Shown here: positions 8,806-16,846 of the stretch, piece after piece
How the letters are laid out: each line of letters begins with the position of its first letter
Position numbering within the stretch: the first letter of the stretch is position 1
DNA from: Gammaproteobacteria bacterium
Lineage (GTDB): Bacteria > Pseudomonadota > Gammaproteobacteria > DSM-16500
Assembly: GCA_021324305.1 (NCBI GenBank)
Contig: JAJPJI010000030.1
Location: 16,435-80,434, forward strand
Direction of reading: 5' to 3'
DNA: 64,000 nt
Made by a program: the position numbers and the translations under genes
Notes under the pieces: generated by a model
Told to the model about the DNA's origin: nothing
Database searches by the model: none
What the model saw: only the letters and a program-made list of their open reading frames with translations

Positions 8806-9708
8806 ATGGATGGATTAAAAGTGGGTCATTATACCGACAAGGAAACCGGGACAGGCGTCTCTGTGTTTTTATTGGAAAAATCGGCTGTGGGTGCCTACTG
8901 GATTTGTGGTTCTGCTCCAGCCACACATGAACTGGCTGTACTTGAACCGGATAACAGCGTACCTCGTCTTCACGGGCTGGTTCTGGCTGGCGGCAGCGCG
9001 TATGGCTTGTTTGCTGCTGATGGCGTGATGACATATCTTGCTGAGCGCGGAATTGGTCATCCGACGTTGCATGGCGTGGTGCCGATTGTCCCTGCCGCAG
9101 CCATTTATGACCTCTCTTACAAGCAGCCCCTGCCTCCGACACCTGAAAATGCCTATGAAGCTTGTCTGGCTGCTGATGAAAATAACAAGGAATCAGGCCG
9201 TATTGGCGCCGGAACAGGTGCGACCATAGGCAAGCTTGTTCCAGATGCGCGGCATATGACAAGCGGTATTGGTTATGCGGAGATGACGCTTGCAAGTGGT
9301 GTGCAAGTGGTTGCCTATACCGTAGTCAATTCCGTTGGTGATGTGCGAGACAAGACAGGCCGGATTGCAGCCGGTGCCCGGTATGCAAACGGAGAATTTG
9401 CGGACTGCGAACAATATCTTTTATCGGGACGTGCGGAAACAGATTTGTTTAGTCATACTCATACGACGCTGGCCGCTGTTTTTACAAATGCGAAGTTCAC
9501 CAAAGAAGAGTTAAAAAGGATATCAAAAATGGCCATTGCCGGAATGGCTCGTGCCATATCACCCATCTTCACACGGTTTGACGGCGATATTCTGTTCTGT
9601 ATCTCAACGGGCGATTTTGTGGCATCGGAGCTGACAATTGGTACGATGGCAGCGGAAGCCGTGCGGTTATCAATTCTGGATTCCATCAAAGTGTCGGAGC
9701 TTATATGA
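8806..9708 (+). CDS. P1 family (S58/DmpA-type) peptidase
   Basis: This 300-residue protein belongs to the S58 family of N-terminal-nucleophile hydrolases (DmpA aminopeptidase, beta-peptidyl aminopeptidases, nylon-oligomer hydrolase NylC). Members cut themselves into two subunits. Visible landmarks are GLVLAGGSAYGL near residues 62-73, GRIGAGTGATIGKL near 132-145, and HTTLAAVFTNAKFTK near 222-236. The Thr in HTTLAAVFTNA is the likely autocleavage site and nucleophile. Members act on N-terminal or beta-amino acid amide bonds, and the natural substrate here is unknown. It overlaps the next gene by four bases (ATGA), so the two are translationally coupled. Confidence 0.85.
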   Translation: MDGLKVGHYTDKETGTGVSVFLLEKSAVGAYWICGSAPATHELAVLEPDNSVPRLHGLVLAGGSAYGLFAADGVMTYLAERGIGHPTLHGVVPIVPAAAIYDLSYKQPLPPTPENAYEACLAADENNKESGRIGAGTGATIGKLVPDARHMTSGIGYAEMTLASGVQVVAYTVVNSVGDVRDKTGRIAAGARYANGEFADCEQYLLSGRAETDLFSHTHTTLAAVFTNAKFTKEELKRISKMAIAGMARAISPIFTRFDGDILFCISTGDFVASELTIGTMAAEAVRLSILDSIKVSELI

Positions 9709-10628
9709 CCATTGCGATCATTCATCACGAGGATTGTGTTTTGCATGATGCCGGAGAAATGCATCCGGAGCAGCCAGCGCGCGTTGAGGTCATTCAGGCT
9801 GCACTTGAGCGTTATGAATTTGATGCGCCGGCAAAATTTTATCCGGCACCGCTCGCGACACGCGAGCAGCTGATCAGTGTCCATGATGAAACGTATGTAG
9901 ACTGGATTTTTTCTGTTGCTCCAAAACATGACTGTATCGCGATTGATGCAGATACCTGGATGAATCCATATTCGCTAAAAGCAGCGCTGCGTGCGGCAGG
10001 ATCTGTTCCATTTGCCGTGGACCTGGTAGTGAAAGGCGATGCGCAGGTTGCATTTTGTAATGTCCGTCCGCCAGGACATCATGCTGAACGTGATAAAGCA
10101 ATGGGATTTTGTTTTTTCAACAATGTTGCGATTGGCGTCAGGCACGCCATGTTACAGCACGGTTTCAGGCGCATTGCAGTGATCGATTTTGACGTCCATC
10201 ACGGCAATGGCACACAGAATATTTTTCAGAACGATACGGGCGTGCTGTATTGTTCCAGTTTCGAGCATCCCTTTTATCCGGGATATGAACCGGAGATGGA
10301 CAATGAGCATATCCTTTCTGTGCCATTAGAGGCAGGAACAAAGGGGGAATTGTTTCGCGACAAAATTCAATCTGTGTGGTTTGATAGGATCGCGGCGTTT
10401 CAGCCTGAATTTATCTTTTTTTCGGCCGGGTTTGATGCACATGCGGAGGATCCCCTGGCAGACCTGGGATTAACAGAGACAGATTATGTCTGGCTGACGA
10501 CGCAAATCGCAAAAATTGCAAAAGTTCATTGTGACGGCAGAATGGTCTCGGTGCTTGAAGGAGGCTATAACCTGAGCGTGCTTGCGCAATGCGTGCCAGC
10601 GCATGTTAATGCAATGATAGTGAAATAA
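9705..10628 (+). CDS. Histone-deacetylase-family amidohydrolase
   Basis: This is a 307-residue zinc-dependent deacetylase of the HDAC/acetylpolyamine amidohydrolase/AcuC superfamily. It has the paired active-site histidines in RPPGHHAERDKAMGFCFFNN, zinc ligands in DFDVHHGNGTQ and the ligand/transition-state region SAGFDAHAEDPLADL, and it ends with the VLEGGYN motif. Its size fits class II-like bacterial members. The substrate cannot be told from sequence; acetylated polyamines, lysines or short amides are possible. It is translationally coupled to the S58 peptidase, which suggests one small catabolic or processing operon acting on amide bonds. Confidence 0.88.
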   Translation: MTIAIIHHEDCVLHDAGEMHPEQPARVEVIQAALERYEFDAPAKFYPAPLATREQLISVHDETYVDWIFSVAPKHDCIAIDADTWMNPYSLKAALRAAGSVPFAVDLVVKGDAQVAFCNVRPPGHHAERDKAMGFCFFNNVAIGVRHAMLQHGFRRIAVIDFDVHHGNGTQNIFQNDTGVLYCSSFEHPFYPGYEPEMDNEHILSVPLEAGTKGELFRDKIQSVWFDRIAAFQPEFIFFSAGFDAHAEDPLADLGLTETDYVWLTTQIAKIAKVHCDGRMVSVLEGGYNLSVLAQCVPAHVNAMIVK

Positions 10629-10732
10629 TATCCTGAAACAATTTAACTTACTGGATGCTGCGCAAGGTTGATGGCATGAGCAAGCGTTCGCAGACTCTGA
10701 TTTGATCTTTGGTAGAACCGATACCGCCGGGT

Positions 10733-11272
10733 TTACCTGGGCCGGGGTAATTCACTCTCATCAATATAAGGTCCAGTTTTCAGACGGCGCGCAATAAAAA
10801 TAACTCTTCCTATGCATAGTCCCATCAGCAATCCACAGGCTCCCACAATATAAGAGAGATAAGGTTCCTGTTTGAGCAGGTCTGCACGGATGATTAACTG
10901 ACTGCCAAGATAATAAAATTTCACGAAAACAATAATCGGGATCAACACGAACAGGAACCATGAACCAGACACATACAGCTGCATTTTATTCCTGACAGTT
11001 TTGATATTACGCAGATGGAACTGCAGCCATCCGAGCAGGATTCCCGGCAGTATTGTGGCAGACAGAATGTAGAAACTGCGCAGGCTTAACTCCGCGACCG
11101 TTGACAATGCAAAGATCAAAATTCCGAAGTAGACAACGATTGTGGCCAGATAAGTTTTAATATTCAGAATGCGCGGCTTGGTGGCGCCATAGGCAAAATA
11201 AAAAACATATATAACAAGGACATAAAACCACCATGGTGTATCGGCGATGGATTCCCACATTGAGTATGTCAT
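10733..11272 (-). CDS. Multi-pass membrane protein of unknown function
   Basis: This is a 179-residue inner-membrane protein with about five predicted membrane segments: near residues 15-30, 40-62, 67-87, 102-122 and 140-162. The short loops are positively charged (RNIKTVRNK; IARRLKTG). I do not recognise a named family. It is transcribed alone toward the end of the deacetylase gene, just downstream of tRNA-Val on the same strand. No partner gene suggests a job. Confidence 0.6.
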   Translation of the reverse strand: MTYSMWESIADTPWWFYVLVIYVFYFAYGATKPRILNIKTYLATIVVYFGILIFALSTVAELSLRSFYILSATILPGILLGWLQFHLRNIKTVRNKMQLYVSGSWFLFVLIPIIVFVKFYYLGSQLIIRADLLKQEPYLSYIVGACGLLMGLCIGRVIFIARRLKTGPYIDESELPRPR

Positions 11273-11297
11273 GTCGGCCGTTATCCCTTGTTAAATA

Positions 11298-11372
11298 TGG
11301 TGGGCGATAGTGGTTTCGAACCACTGACCCCTACCGTGTGAAGGTAGTGCTCTCCCGCTGAGCTAATCGCCC
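11298..11372 (-). tRNA. tRNA-Val (anticodon CAC)
   Basis: Read on the minus strand it folds as a full cloverleaf. The acceptor is GGGCGAT/ATCGCCC, the D-arm contains AGCTCAGCGGGAGAGC, and the anticodon stem CTACC/GGTAG encloses loop TTCACAC. The T-arm is GTGG-TTCGAAA-CCAC. The anticodon CAC reads GUG, so this is valine. The 3' CCA is encoded (11298-11300). A consensus-like promoter lies 40 bases upstream. Confidence 0.96.
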
Positions 11373-11411
11373 ATGATGATCTGTTCTGCCAGCGCAGGAT
11401 TCAGACCCGCA

Positions 11412-11440
11412 ATTTTAGGTGGGCATTGACCTGCCGTCAA
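11412..11440 (-). promoter_or_regulatory. Sigma-70 promoter of tRNA-Val
   Basis: On the minus strand, TTGACG (11440-11435) and TAAAAT (11417-11412) are separated by exactly 17 bases. The -10 element is 40 bases before the first base of the tRNA. Both hexamers match the sigma-70 consensus at five of six positions. Confidence 0.8.
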
Positions 11441-11604
11441 TGTGTTATCCCCTTGTTAAGGCATGGAATGTTCAGTCGTTCCTTTTGTAAGCGGAATGGC
11501 CGAATTTTTTGAATTCGCATCCTGAACCAAGGTGGGTATATAATCCCCCCGCACATCCAAGACTGATAACCATAACGAGGAAGATACCGGATATTGCCTG
11601 ACCC

Positions 11605-13533
11605 ATGAAACTGAATCCACGAATTATTGTATTTGCGTTTTTTTATCTGTCCCAGGCGGTATTTGCCCAGGGTCATTCCACTGTCATTCCTGAAGTCAGA
11701 CAATCAAATCAACCGGTCGTCAACAGGCGGTATGCCCAGGTTCAAACTACGCATATCAAGCGCGAAGAAATCAAGACCAGCCCGGCGACCAATTTGTCGG
11801 AATTGTTGTCCCAGGAACAAAGTATCGTCCGCGTCACAAATAATTCGATGGACAGCAGTCAGACGGCTTTGAGTATCCGTGGATTTGGGGACAATGCAGC
11901 AGCCAATTCGCTGATTTTAGTGGATGGCTTTCCGCTCACCAATGTCAGTTTGCTGACGCCCAATTTCAATTCAATCGCATTGGCGGACATCGAGCGTATT
12001 GATATCGTTCAAGGCAGCCAGGGTTCACTCTGGGGCGATCAGGCGGTGGGCGGTGTTGTTAATATCATCACGCGCCATCCGGAAAAATTTGTTGCAGACG
12101 CGCAGCTTGGATTGGGCAGTTTTCAGCAAAATTATTTTAATGCATTGCTGGGGAGCAAATTTTCGAGCGGCTTCTTTTTCAAAGCGTTTGGCTTTACCAA
12201 TAACACGGACAATTATCGCAAACATAATCATCAACGAAATGAATCCATTTATGGACAGTCTGGAATTGATTACGCGCGCGGCACGCTGAGTATTGGATTT
12301 CAGTCTTCCGAAACCACTGTCATGTTTCCTGGCGGGTTATCACAGCAGCAATTTGACAGTGATGCAAGTCAGGCGGTCAATTTTAAAAATTTCAGCCATA
12401 TTAAAACGCAAATATTACAACTGCTTGACAAGCATGAACTTAATCCCGATTTGATTCTTGAGACACGGATATCTCATCAGCAAGTGGATGGTGATGGTGT
12501 CATTGGCTCAGCGTTTAATCGTAATGAATGGGAAAACAGCTTTAATCCGAAGCTGACCGGATTGATCAGGGACAAAAAATTCACGCTTGGATATCTGGTT
12601 CAAAATAGCCAGTATAATTTCATCAATTCATCCATCCATGAAAGAGCGCATGCGGTACAAAATGATGTCTATGCTCAAACCATTATTCCGCTCACAAATC
12701 TGGTTGATTTGACGCTGGGTGCCCGGTTGGCCTGGCAATATAATACGGCAGAAGAAATTATTGGACAGCCTGTTGATTCCATGAATCGTGTGTTTGTCAC
12801 CGAACAGGGGGTGTCTTATCACCCTTCCCCTGAATGGCAGTTTTTTATAAGAAGAGACGGAAATTTTCGTTTTCCCAAGGCAAATGAAGAGACCTGGTCG
12901 CCTCCCGGAACGGCAGTCTTGCAGACGCAAACGGGCGTTTCATATGAAGCAGGGATAACGCGGAACACGGATAAACAAAAATCGCAGCTAAATCTATATC
13001 AGCTCGAGTTAAATCATGAAATTGCATTTGATCCAACTCAGACGCCGGAACAACCGTTTGGACAGTATCGGAATTTTGAAACGACCAGGCGTCGTGGCAT
13101 AACCCTGACCGAATATTACCGGCTGACTCCAGAATTCGCCCTGGATGCGCAGATTAACTACGTGGACCCCCGATTTGCTTCAGGTCCGTTTTCCGGAAAG
13201 CGGATTCCAGCGGTGCCAAGTTATACTGCCAATGCCGGTGTAAATTATGATTTCATTGAAAACTGGCGGGTGAAATATTCAGCATTGTACACGGGAGCGC
13301 GATTCGCTTCACTGGATGATGCCAATATCGGCAAGCGGCTGGGCGGTTACTGGATCAGTACAATCGCGCTGCAATATATCCGCAAATCGTTTGATGTCAG
13401 CTTTGAGATTGATAATATGTTCAATCAGAAATATTCAACCTATACGCTTTTTACTGCACCTTCCAATTCCTATTTGTATTATCCGGGGGCAGGCAGAAGT
13501 TACCTATTAACCATCAAGACCAGTATAGATTAG
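11605..13533 (+). CDS. TonB-dependent outer-membrane receptor (BtuB-like)
   Basis: This is a 642-residue outer-membrane active transporter. A signal peptide ends near AVFAQ (residue 22). The plug domain spans about residues 50-165 and has its classic motifs SIRGFGDNAAANSLILVDG and IERIDIVQGSQGSLWGDQAVGG, then VVNIITR. The remainder is a beta-barrel ending in an aromatic-rich final strand (GRSYLLTIKTSID). Plug wording and size resemble BtuB/vitamin-B12-type receptors, and the B12-dependent metH elsewhere in this window makes cobalamin a possible cargo. Copper or another metal chelate is equally open. A TATAAT lies at 11539-11544. I see no cobalamin riboswitch and no clear Fur box in the 230-base leader. 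The TonB-like gene follows with a one-base overlap. Confidence 0.9.
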   Translation: MKLNPRIIVFAFFYLSQAVFAQGHSTVIPEVRQSNQPVVNRRYAQVQTTHIKREEIKTSPATNLSELLSQEQSIVRVTNNSMDSSQTALSIRGFGDNAAANSLILVDGFPLTNVSLLTPNFNSIALADIERIDIVQGSQGSLWGDQAVGGVVNIITRHPEKFVADAQLGLGSFQQNYFNALLGSKFSSGFFFKAFGFTNNTDNYRKHNHQRNESIYGQSGIDYARGTLSIGFQSSETTVMFPGGLSQQQFDSDASQAVNFKNFSHIKTQILQLLDKHELNPDLILETRISHQQVDGDGVIGSAFNRNEWENSFNPKLTGLIRDKKFTLGYLVQNSQYNFINSSIHERAHAVQNDVYAQTIIPLTNLVDLTLGARLAWQYNTAEEIIGQPVDSMNRVFVTEQGVSYHPSPEWQFFIRRDGNFRFPKANEETWSPPGTAVLQTQTGVSYEAGITRNTDKQKSQLNLYQLELNHEIAFDPTQTPEQPFGQYRNFETTRRRGITLTEYYRLTPEFALDAQINYVDPRFASGPFSGKRIPAVPSYTANAGVNYDFIENWRVKYSALYTGARFASLDDANIGKRLGGYWISTIALQYIRKSFDVSFEIDNMFNQKYSTYTLFTAPSNSYLYYPGAGRSYLLTIKTSID

Positions 13534-14195
13534 TGAATACGATCAAGATAAATAATACAAAAGTTTATTATTTCCTGTCTCTTGCCCTGCATGTGACCGG
13601 GTTGCTGGCGTTGGTCATGAATCTGGATTTTTCCAGCGAAACGCCGACGGTTGGCGATCCATCCGTCCGGCTGGTTAACTCTTACATCTATGCCAGCGAT
13701 TCCATGCAAACTTCTGCTCAAACTGCGGCTCGTGAAGTACAGAGCCGGACGGAAGCAAAATCCTTGCCGGCAAAAAAAATGGATGCCGGCATCACTATCC
13801 AAAAAGCGGCGCGGCGTGTGATCAAAAGCGAAAAAAAAGCACCCGCGGCAAATGATGCGGTTAATCAGGCGGCGCAGCACTCTGTTTCTGCAAAAAGCAG
13901 TAACGGAGCGCCGACCGAGGAATTGCTCGCTTTTTTGCATGCTGCGATACAGAAGCAGCAGCGTTATCCTGAAAGTGCCATGCAAATGGAGCGTCAAGGC
14001 AGGGCAACAGTGAAGTTTATGCTGTTCACGGACGGTTCCATCAACAACGTGCGAATCAGCAAATCTAGCGGCACAGAGAGTCTTGATAATGCGGCGCTCG
14101 CGGCTGTGCGCGATGCGGCGCCATTTCAGGGTGTGGACAAGTATATGACGGATGCGGGCGAATTCAGTATCGATGTGGTCTTCGAATTATCTTGA
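13533..14195 (+). CDS. TonB-like energy-transducing protein
   Basis: This 220-residue protein has one N-terminal membrane segment (about residues 11-30), a variable periplasmic spacer rich in Ala, Lys and Ser, and a C-terminal TonB domain at about 135-220. The last shows RYPESAMQMERQGRATVKF, LFTDGSINNVRISKSSG, and DNAALAAVRDAAPF. It would pass proton-motive force from ExbB/ExbD to the receptor encoded just upstream. The start is a GTG at 13533 that overlaps the receptor stop codon (TAGTG), so the two are coupled. The spacer lacks the usual Pro-Lys/Pro-Glu repeats. No exbB/exbD is in this window. Confidence 0.88.
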   Translation: MNTIKINNTKVYYFLSLALHVTGLLALVMNLDFSSETPTVGDPSVRLVNSYIYASDSMQTSAQTAAREVQSRTEAKSLPAKKMDAGITIQKAARRVIKSEKKAPAANDAVNQAAQHSVSAKSSNGAPTEELLAFLHAAIQKQQRYPESAMQMERQGRATVKFMLFTDGSINNVRISKSSGTESLDNAALAAVRDAAPFQGVDKYMTDAGEFSIDVVFELS

Positions 14196-14274
14196 AATGC
14201 CGATAGCTCTGGAGTAGATTTTGCGCGTGTTCGGTTCAACGCCGTGCGTTTCTGGTACAAAGAGGACAGTCAAT

Positions 14275-14436
14275 ATGAAAAATCAAATAACAGAAAACCA
14301 ACTCACTGCTTCACTGGATGAAATTTTCATGGTGCCTTCAAGAGAAATCAGGACGGAGCGTTTTTCGCCCGAAAAGCAGGCGTCTTCCGCAGATTGCAGC
14401 GGAAAGTGCAATGGTGTTTGTCACGGGATGGCTTGA
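14275..14436 (+). CDS. Small peptide with a C-x3-C-x3-C tail, possible RiPP precursor
   Basis: This encodes a 53-residue peptide. The ATG at 14275 has GAGG at 14262-14265, nine bases upstream; a longer reading from a TTG at 14221 has no such support. Residues 1-38 are polar and helix-prone (MKNQITENQLTASLDEIF and onward) and look like a leader. The tail, residues 41-51, is CSGKCNGVCHG: three Cys spaced by three, with Gly, Lys and His. A long leader with a short Cys/Gly-rich C-terminus is the general shape of a ribosomally made, modified peptide or a metal-binding peptide. It lies between a TonB system and a GRDP-like protein on the same strand. I recognise no family, and no known RiPP-modifying enzyme is adjacent. 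Confidence 0.55.
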   Translation: MKNQITENQLTASLDEIFMVPSREIRTERFSPEKQASSADCSGKCNGVCHGMA

Positions 14437-14444
14437 TCAGTCTG

Positions 14445-14882
14445 ATGGCAATGACTGAACACTCGAATGGGGCGGTGAAAAATCCGCGCAATATCAGTCT
14501 GGACGAAGCAAGACGATATATAGATCAACTGGATTTAAGCTATATCGTTGAAGCCATGTGCGCGCCCCATTATCCCTTGCCTAGATGGACACTGTCTGAC
14601 GCTAATCATTGTTGTCGGTTATACAAGAATTTTCTTTATCTTTTCAAGAAGCACTTGCCATTTCCCCTGGTGCCTACCAGGGAAATCGATGAGTTCTGGC
14701 ATAATCATATTTTGTATACCCAGCAGTATTTTCGTGATTGCGAGAATATTTTTGGCCATTATTTACACCATGCTCCCGCGTCTCCCGCAGATAATCCGCA
14801 ACAGTTGATTGATAATTTCCAGGTTACCAAACGGCTGTACCTTGAAGAGTTTAATCAGCCTCTGGTGCTGGAGCGCGGATAG
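14445..14882 (+). CDS. GRDP-like (DUF1399-type) protein
   Basis: This is a soluble protein of about 145 residues. Its core, FPLVPTREIDEFWHNHILYT followed by YFRDCENIFGHYLHH, resembles the conserved region of plant glycine-rich-domain proteins (DUF1399/GRDP-like), where a P-T/P-x-I-D-x-x-W-H-x-H pattern is followed by Y-x-x-D-C-x-x-x-F/Y-G. The His, Asp and Cys residues could bind metal, but the function of the family is not established. The exact start is uncertain: ATG 14445 or 14451 gives the shortest gap to the peptide gene (stop at 14434-14436), and there is no clear Shine-Dalgarno, suggesting coupling. It forms one transcript with the peptide and perhaps with the TonB pair. Confidence 0.65.
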   Translation: MAMTEHSNGAVKNPRNISLDEARRYIDQLDLSYIVEAMCAPHYPLPRWTLSDANHCCRLYKNFLYLFKKHLPFPLVPTREIDEFWHNHILYTQQYFRDCENIFGHYLHHAPASPADNPQQLIDNFQVTKRLYLEEFNQPLVLERG

Positions 14883-14969
14883 AGTGGTCCTGGGCATACG
14901 ATTTTAATCCGGACACTGCTACAATAGCCTCCTTTCAATCATTTTGAATATGCAAGGTAACCGTAACCC

Positions 14970-16382
14970 ATGAATACCGTTCGTACACGATTTGCGCCAA
15001 GTCCTACCGGATTTTTACATATAGGCGGGGCACGGACTGCGCTCTATTGCTGGCTTTATGCCCGCAAGATGCGCGGCACGTTTATTCTTCGAATTGAGGA
15101 TACTGACCTTGAGCGCTCGACGACCGAATCGGTGCAAGCCATCCTGGATGGAATGGACTGGCTTAACCTGGGATATGATGAAGGCCCGTTTTACCAAACC
15201 AAACGCTTTCACCGTTATCATGAAGTGATAGAGCAAATGCTGAAAGAGGGAACCGCCTATCGCTGCTACTGCTCAAAAGAGCGCCTTGAGAAACTGCGTG
15301 AAGAGCAGATGGCGCGCAAGGAAAAGCCCCGCTACGATGGCAAATGCAGGAACTTGACCGAGCCGGGTGAAGGGCCGTTTGTAGTCCGTTTCAAAAATCC
15401 ACTGGATGGCACGGTTGCGTTCGATGATCTTATTCGCGGACGGGTCAGTTTCGCAAACCTTGAACTCGACGATCTGATTATCGCGCGCAGCGATGGTTCT
15501 CCTACGTATAATTTCACAGTGGTTGTCGATGACTGGGACATGAAGATTACCCATGTTATACGCGGTGACGATCACATTAACAACACGCCGCGACAAATCA
15601 ATATCCTGCGTGCACTGGGAGCGACGCCGCCCTTGTATGCGCATGTGCCTATGATTCTGGGCAGCGATGGTAAGCGGCTTTCCAAGCGTCACGGTGCGGT
15701 GAGTGTATTGCAGTATCGCGAAGATGGCTATCTTCCCGAAGCATTGTTGAATTATCTTGCGCGTCTGGGCTGGTCACACGGAGATCAGGAGATTTTTTCA
15801 ATCAGCGAATTAATTGAATATTTTGATATCAAGGATATCAACAGGGCGCCAGCCGCATTCAATCAGGAAAAACTGCTTTGGCTGAATCAGCATTACATGA
15901 AGAATTCCGACCCTGAACATGTGGCAAGAGAATTGCTTTGGCATATGGAACAGTTGGGCATTGATATCAAACACGGCCCGCCGCTTACTGAAATCATCAA
16001 AGTCCAGGCGGAGCGGACCAAAACCTTGCGAGAGATGGCTGAACGCAGCCGGTATTTCTATGAATCCGTCGTGTTGACTGATGAAATGAAAGCGCATATT
16101 ACGCCTGAAATCCTCCCCGCCCTGATCATGGTCAGTGACAGACTGGCTAACCTGCCTGAATGGACAAAGGAAGGAATACATGAAATTCTCGCGAGCACGG
16201 CCGAGATTCACGGCCTTAAATTGGGCAAACTGGCTCAGCCTGTCAGAATTGTTGTGACCGGTGGAACCGTATCGCCGCCGATTGATGACACAATGGTATT
16301 GATTGGCCGGGAACGTGTTCTTGAACGGCTGAAGCGCATACATGACCTCGACATGCTCAGCGAGGTGGAAGACAAGGGATAG
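14970..16382 (+). CDS. gltX: Glutamyl-tRNA synthetase
   Basis: GltX charges tRNA-Glu. The 470-residue protein has the class I HIGH motif in [16 protein letters not shown] and the KMSKS-type motif KRLSKRHG. It also has a Cys cluster (CYCSKE at about residues 92-97, with KCR near 120) at the position of the zinc site of the E. coli enzyme, and a helical anticodon-binding C-terminus. Two tRNA genes, one of them tRNA-Glu, lie 260 bases downstream, which fits the theme but is probably incidental since they have their own promoter. Confidence 0.96.
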   Translation: MNTVRTRFAPSPTGFLHIGGARTALYCWLYARKMRGTFILRIEDTDLERSTTESVQAILDGMDWLNLGYDEGPFYQTKRFHRYHEVIEQMLKEGTAYRCYCSKERLEKLREEQMARKEKPRYDGKCRNLTEPGEGPFVVRFKNPLDGTVAFDDLIRGRVSFANLELDDLIIARSDGSPTYNFTVVVDDWDMKITHVIRGDDHINNTPRQINILRALGATPPLYAHVPMILGSDGKRLSKRHGAVSVLQYREDGYLPEALLNYLARLGWSHGDQEIFSISELIEYFDIKDINRAPAAFNQEKLLWLNQHYMKNSDPEHVARELLWHMEQLGIDIKHGPPLTEIIKVQAERTKTLREMAERSRYFYESVVLTDEMKAHITPEILPALIMVSDRLANLPEWTKEGIHEILASTAEIHGLKLGKLAQPVRIVVTGGTVSPPIDDTMVLIGRERVLERLKRIHDLDMLSEVEDKG

Positions 16383-16410
16383 TTTGATCGTTTGCGGTTG
16401 TCATGTCGCT

Positions 16411-16438
16411 TGTCATCCCAGCCAAAGCCGGGATGACA
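16411..16438. repeat. Dispersed palindromic repeat
   Basis: This is an inverted repeat, TGTCATCCCAGCC / GGGATGACA with an AAAGCC spacer, positioned 29 bases after the gltX stop. It belongs to the same dispersed family seen at 8719, 19500, 45382 and elsewhere. In RNA it could fold into a hairpin and may act as the gltX transcript end, but no T-run follows. Confidence 0.55.
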
Positions 16439-16589
16439 GGGGAAATGACTAGCAGGAAGACGATACCGGGATCACAATCCGGCATGCCAATACGAGGTCC
16501 TTTAAGTCTTTGGATTCACTTGAGTAAATTCCGTCATGCAGTTGATGGAAAATCATTGCAGCATAATAAAAAAATTTCAGCCTTTTTTG

Positions 16590-16618
16590 TTGACAAACCG
16601 CGGCTTGCTCCCTAGAAT
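16590..16618 (+). promoter_or_regulatory. Sigma-70 promoter of the tRNA-Ala/tRNA-Glu unit
   Basis: A perfect TTGACA (16590-16595) and TAGAAT (16613-16618) are separated by 17 bases. A GC-rich discriminator (TCGCGTC) follows, typical of stringently controlled stable-RNA promoters. The tRNA-Ala begins 22 bases after the -10 element. Confidence 0.85.
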
Positions 16619-16640
16619 CGCGTCTCTCGTAAGCTATTAC

Positions 16641-16713
<73 letters not shown>

Positions 16714-16728
16714 ATGTGACGTTCATAC

Positions 16729-16804
16729 GTCCCCATCGTCTAGAGGCCTAGGACATCGCCCTTTCACGGCGGTAACGGGGGTTCGAATCCCCCTGGGGAC
16801 GCCA
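16729..16804 (+). tRNA. tRNA-Glu (anticodon TTC)
   Basis: The acceptor is GTCCCCA/TGGGGAC, anticodon stem CCGCC-like CGCC/GGCG encloses loop CTTTCAC, and the T-arm is GGGGG-TTCGAAT-CCCCC. The anticodon TTC reads GAA, so this is glutamate. The 3' CCA is encoded (16802-16804). It lies 15 bases after tRNA-Ala and shares its promoter. Confidence 0.96.
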
Positions 16805-16846
16805 TTTGTTGGGTTCGTTCTGTAATATCCCTTTCTGGAAGCCATC

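Noticed and set aside
11373..11604. Cobalamin riboswitch or Fur box before the TonB receptor
   Set aside because: I looked for the B12-box core and the 19-bp Fur-type palindrome and saw neither; only a TATAAT at 11539.
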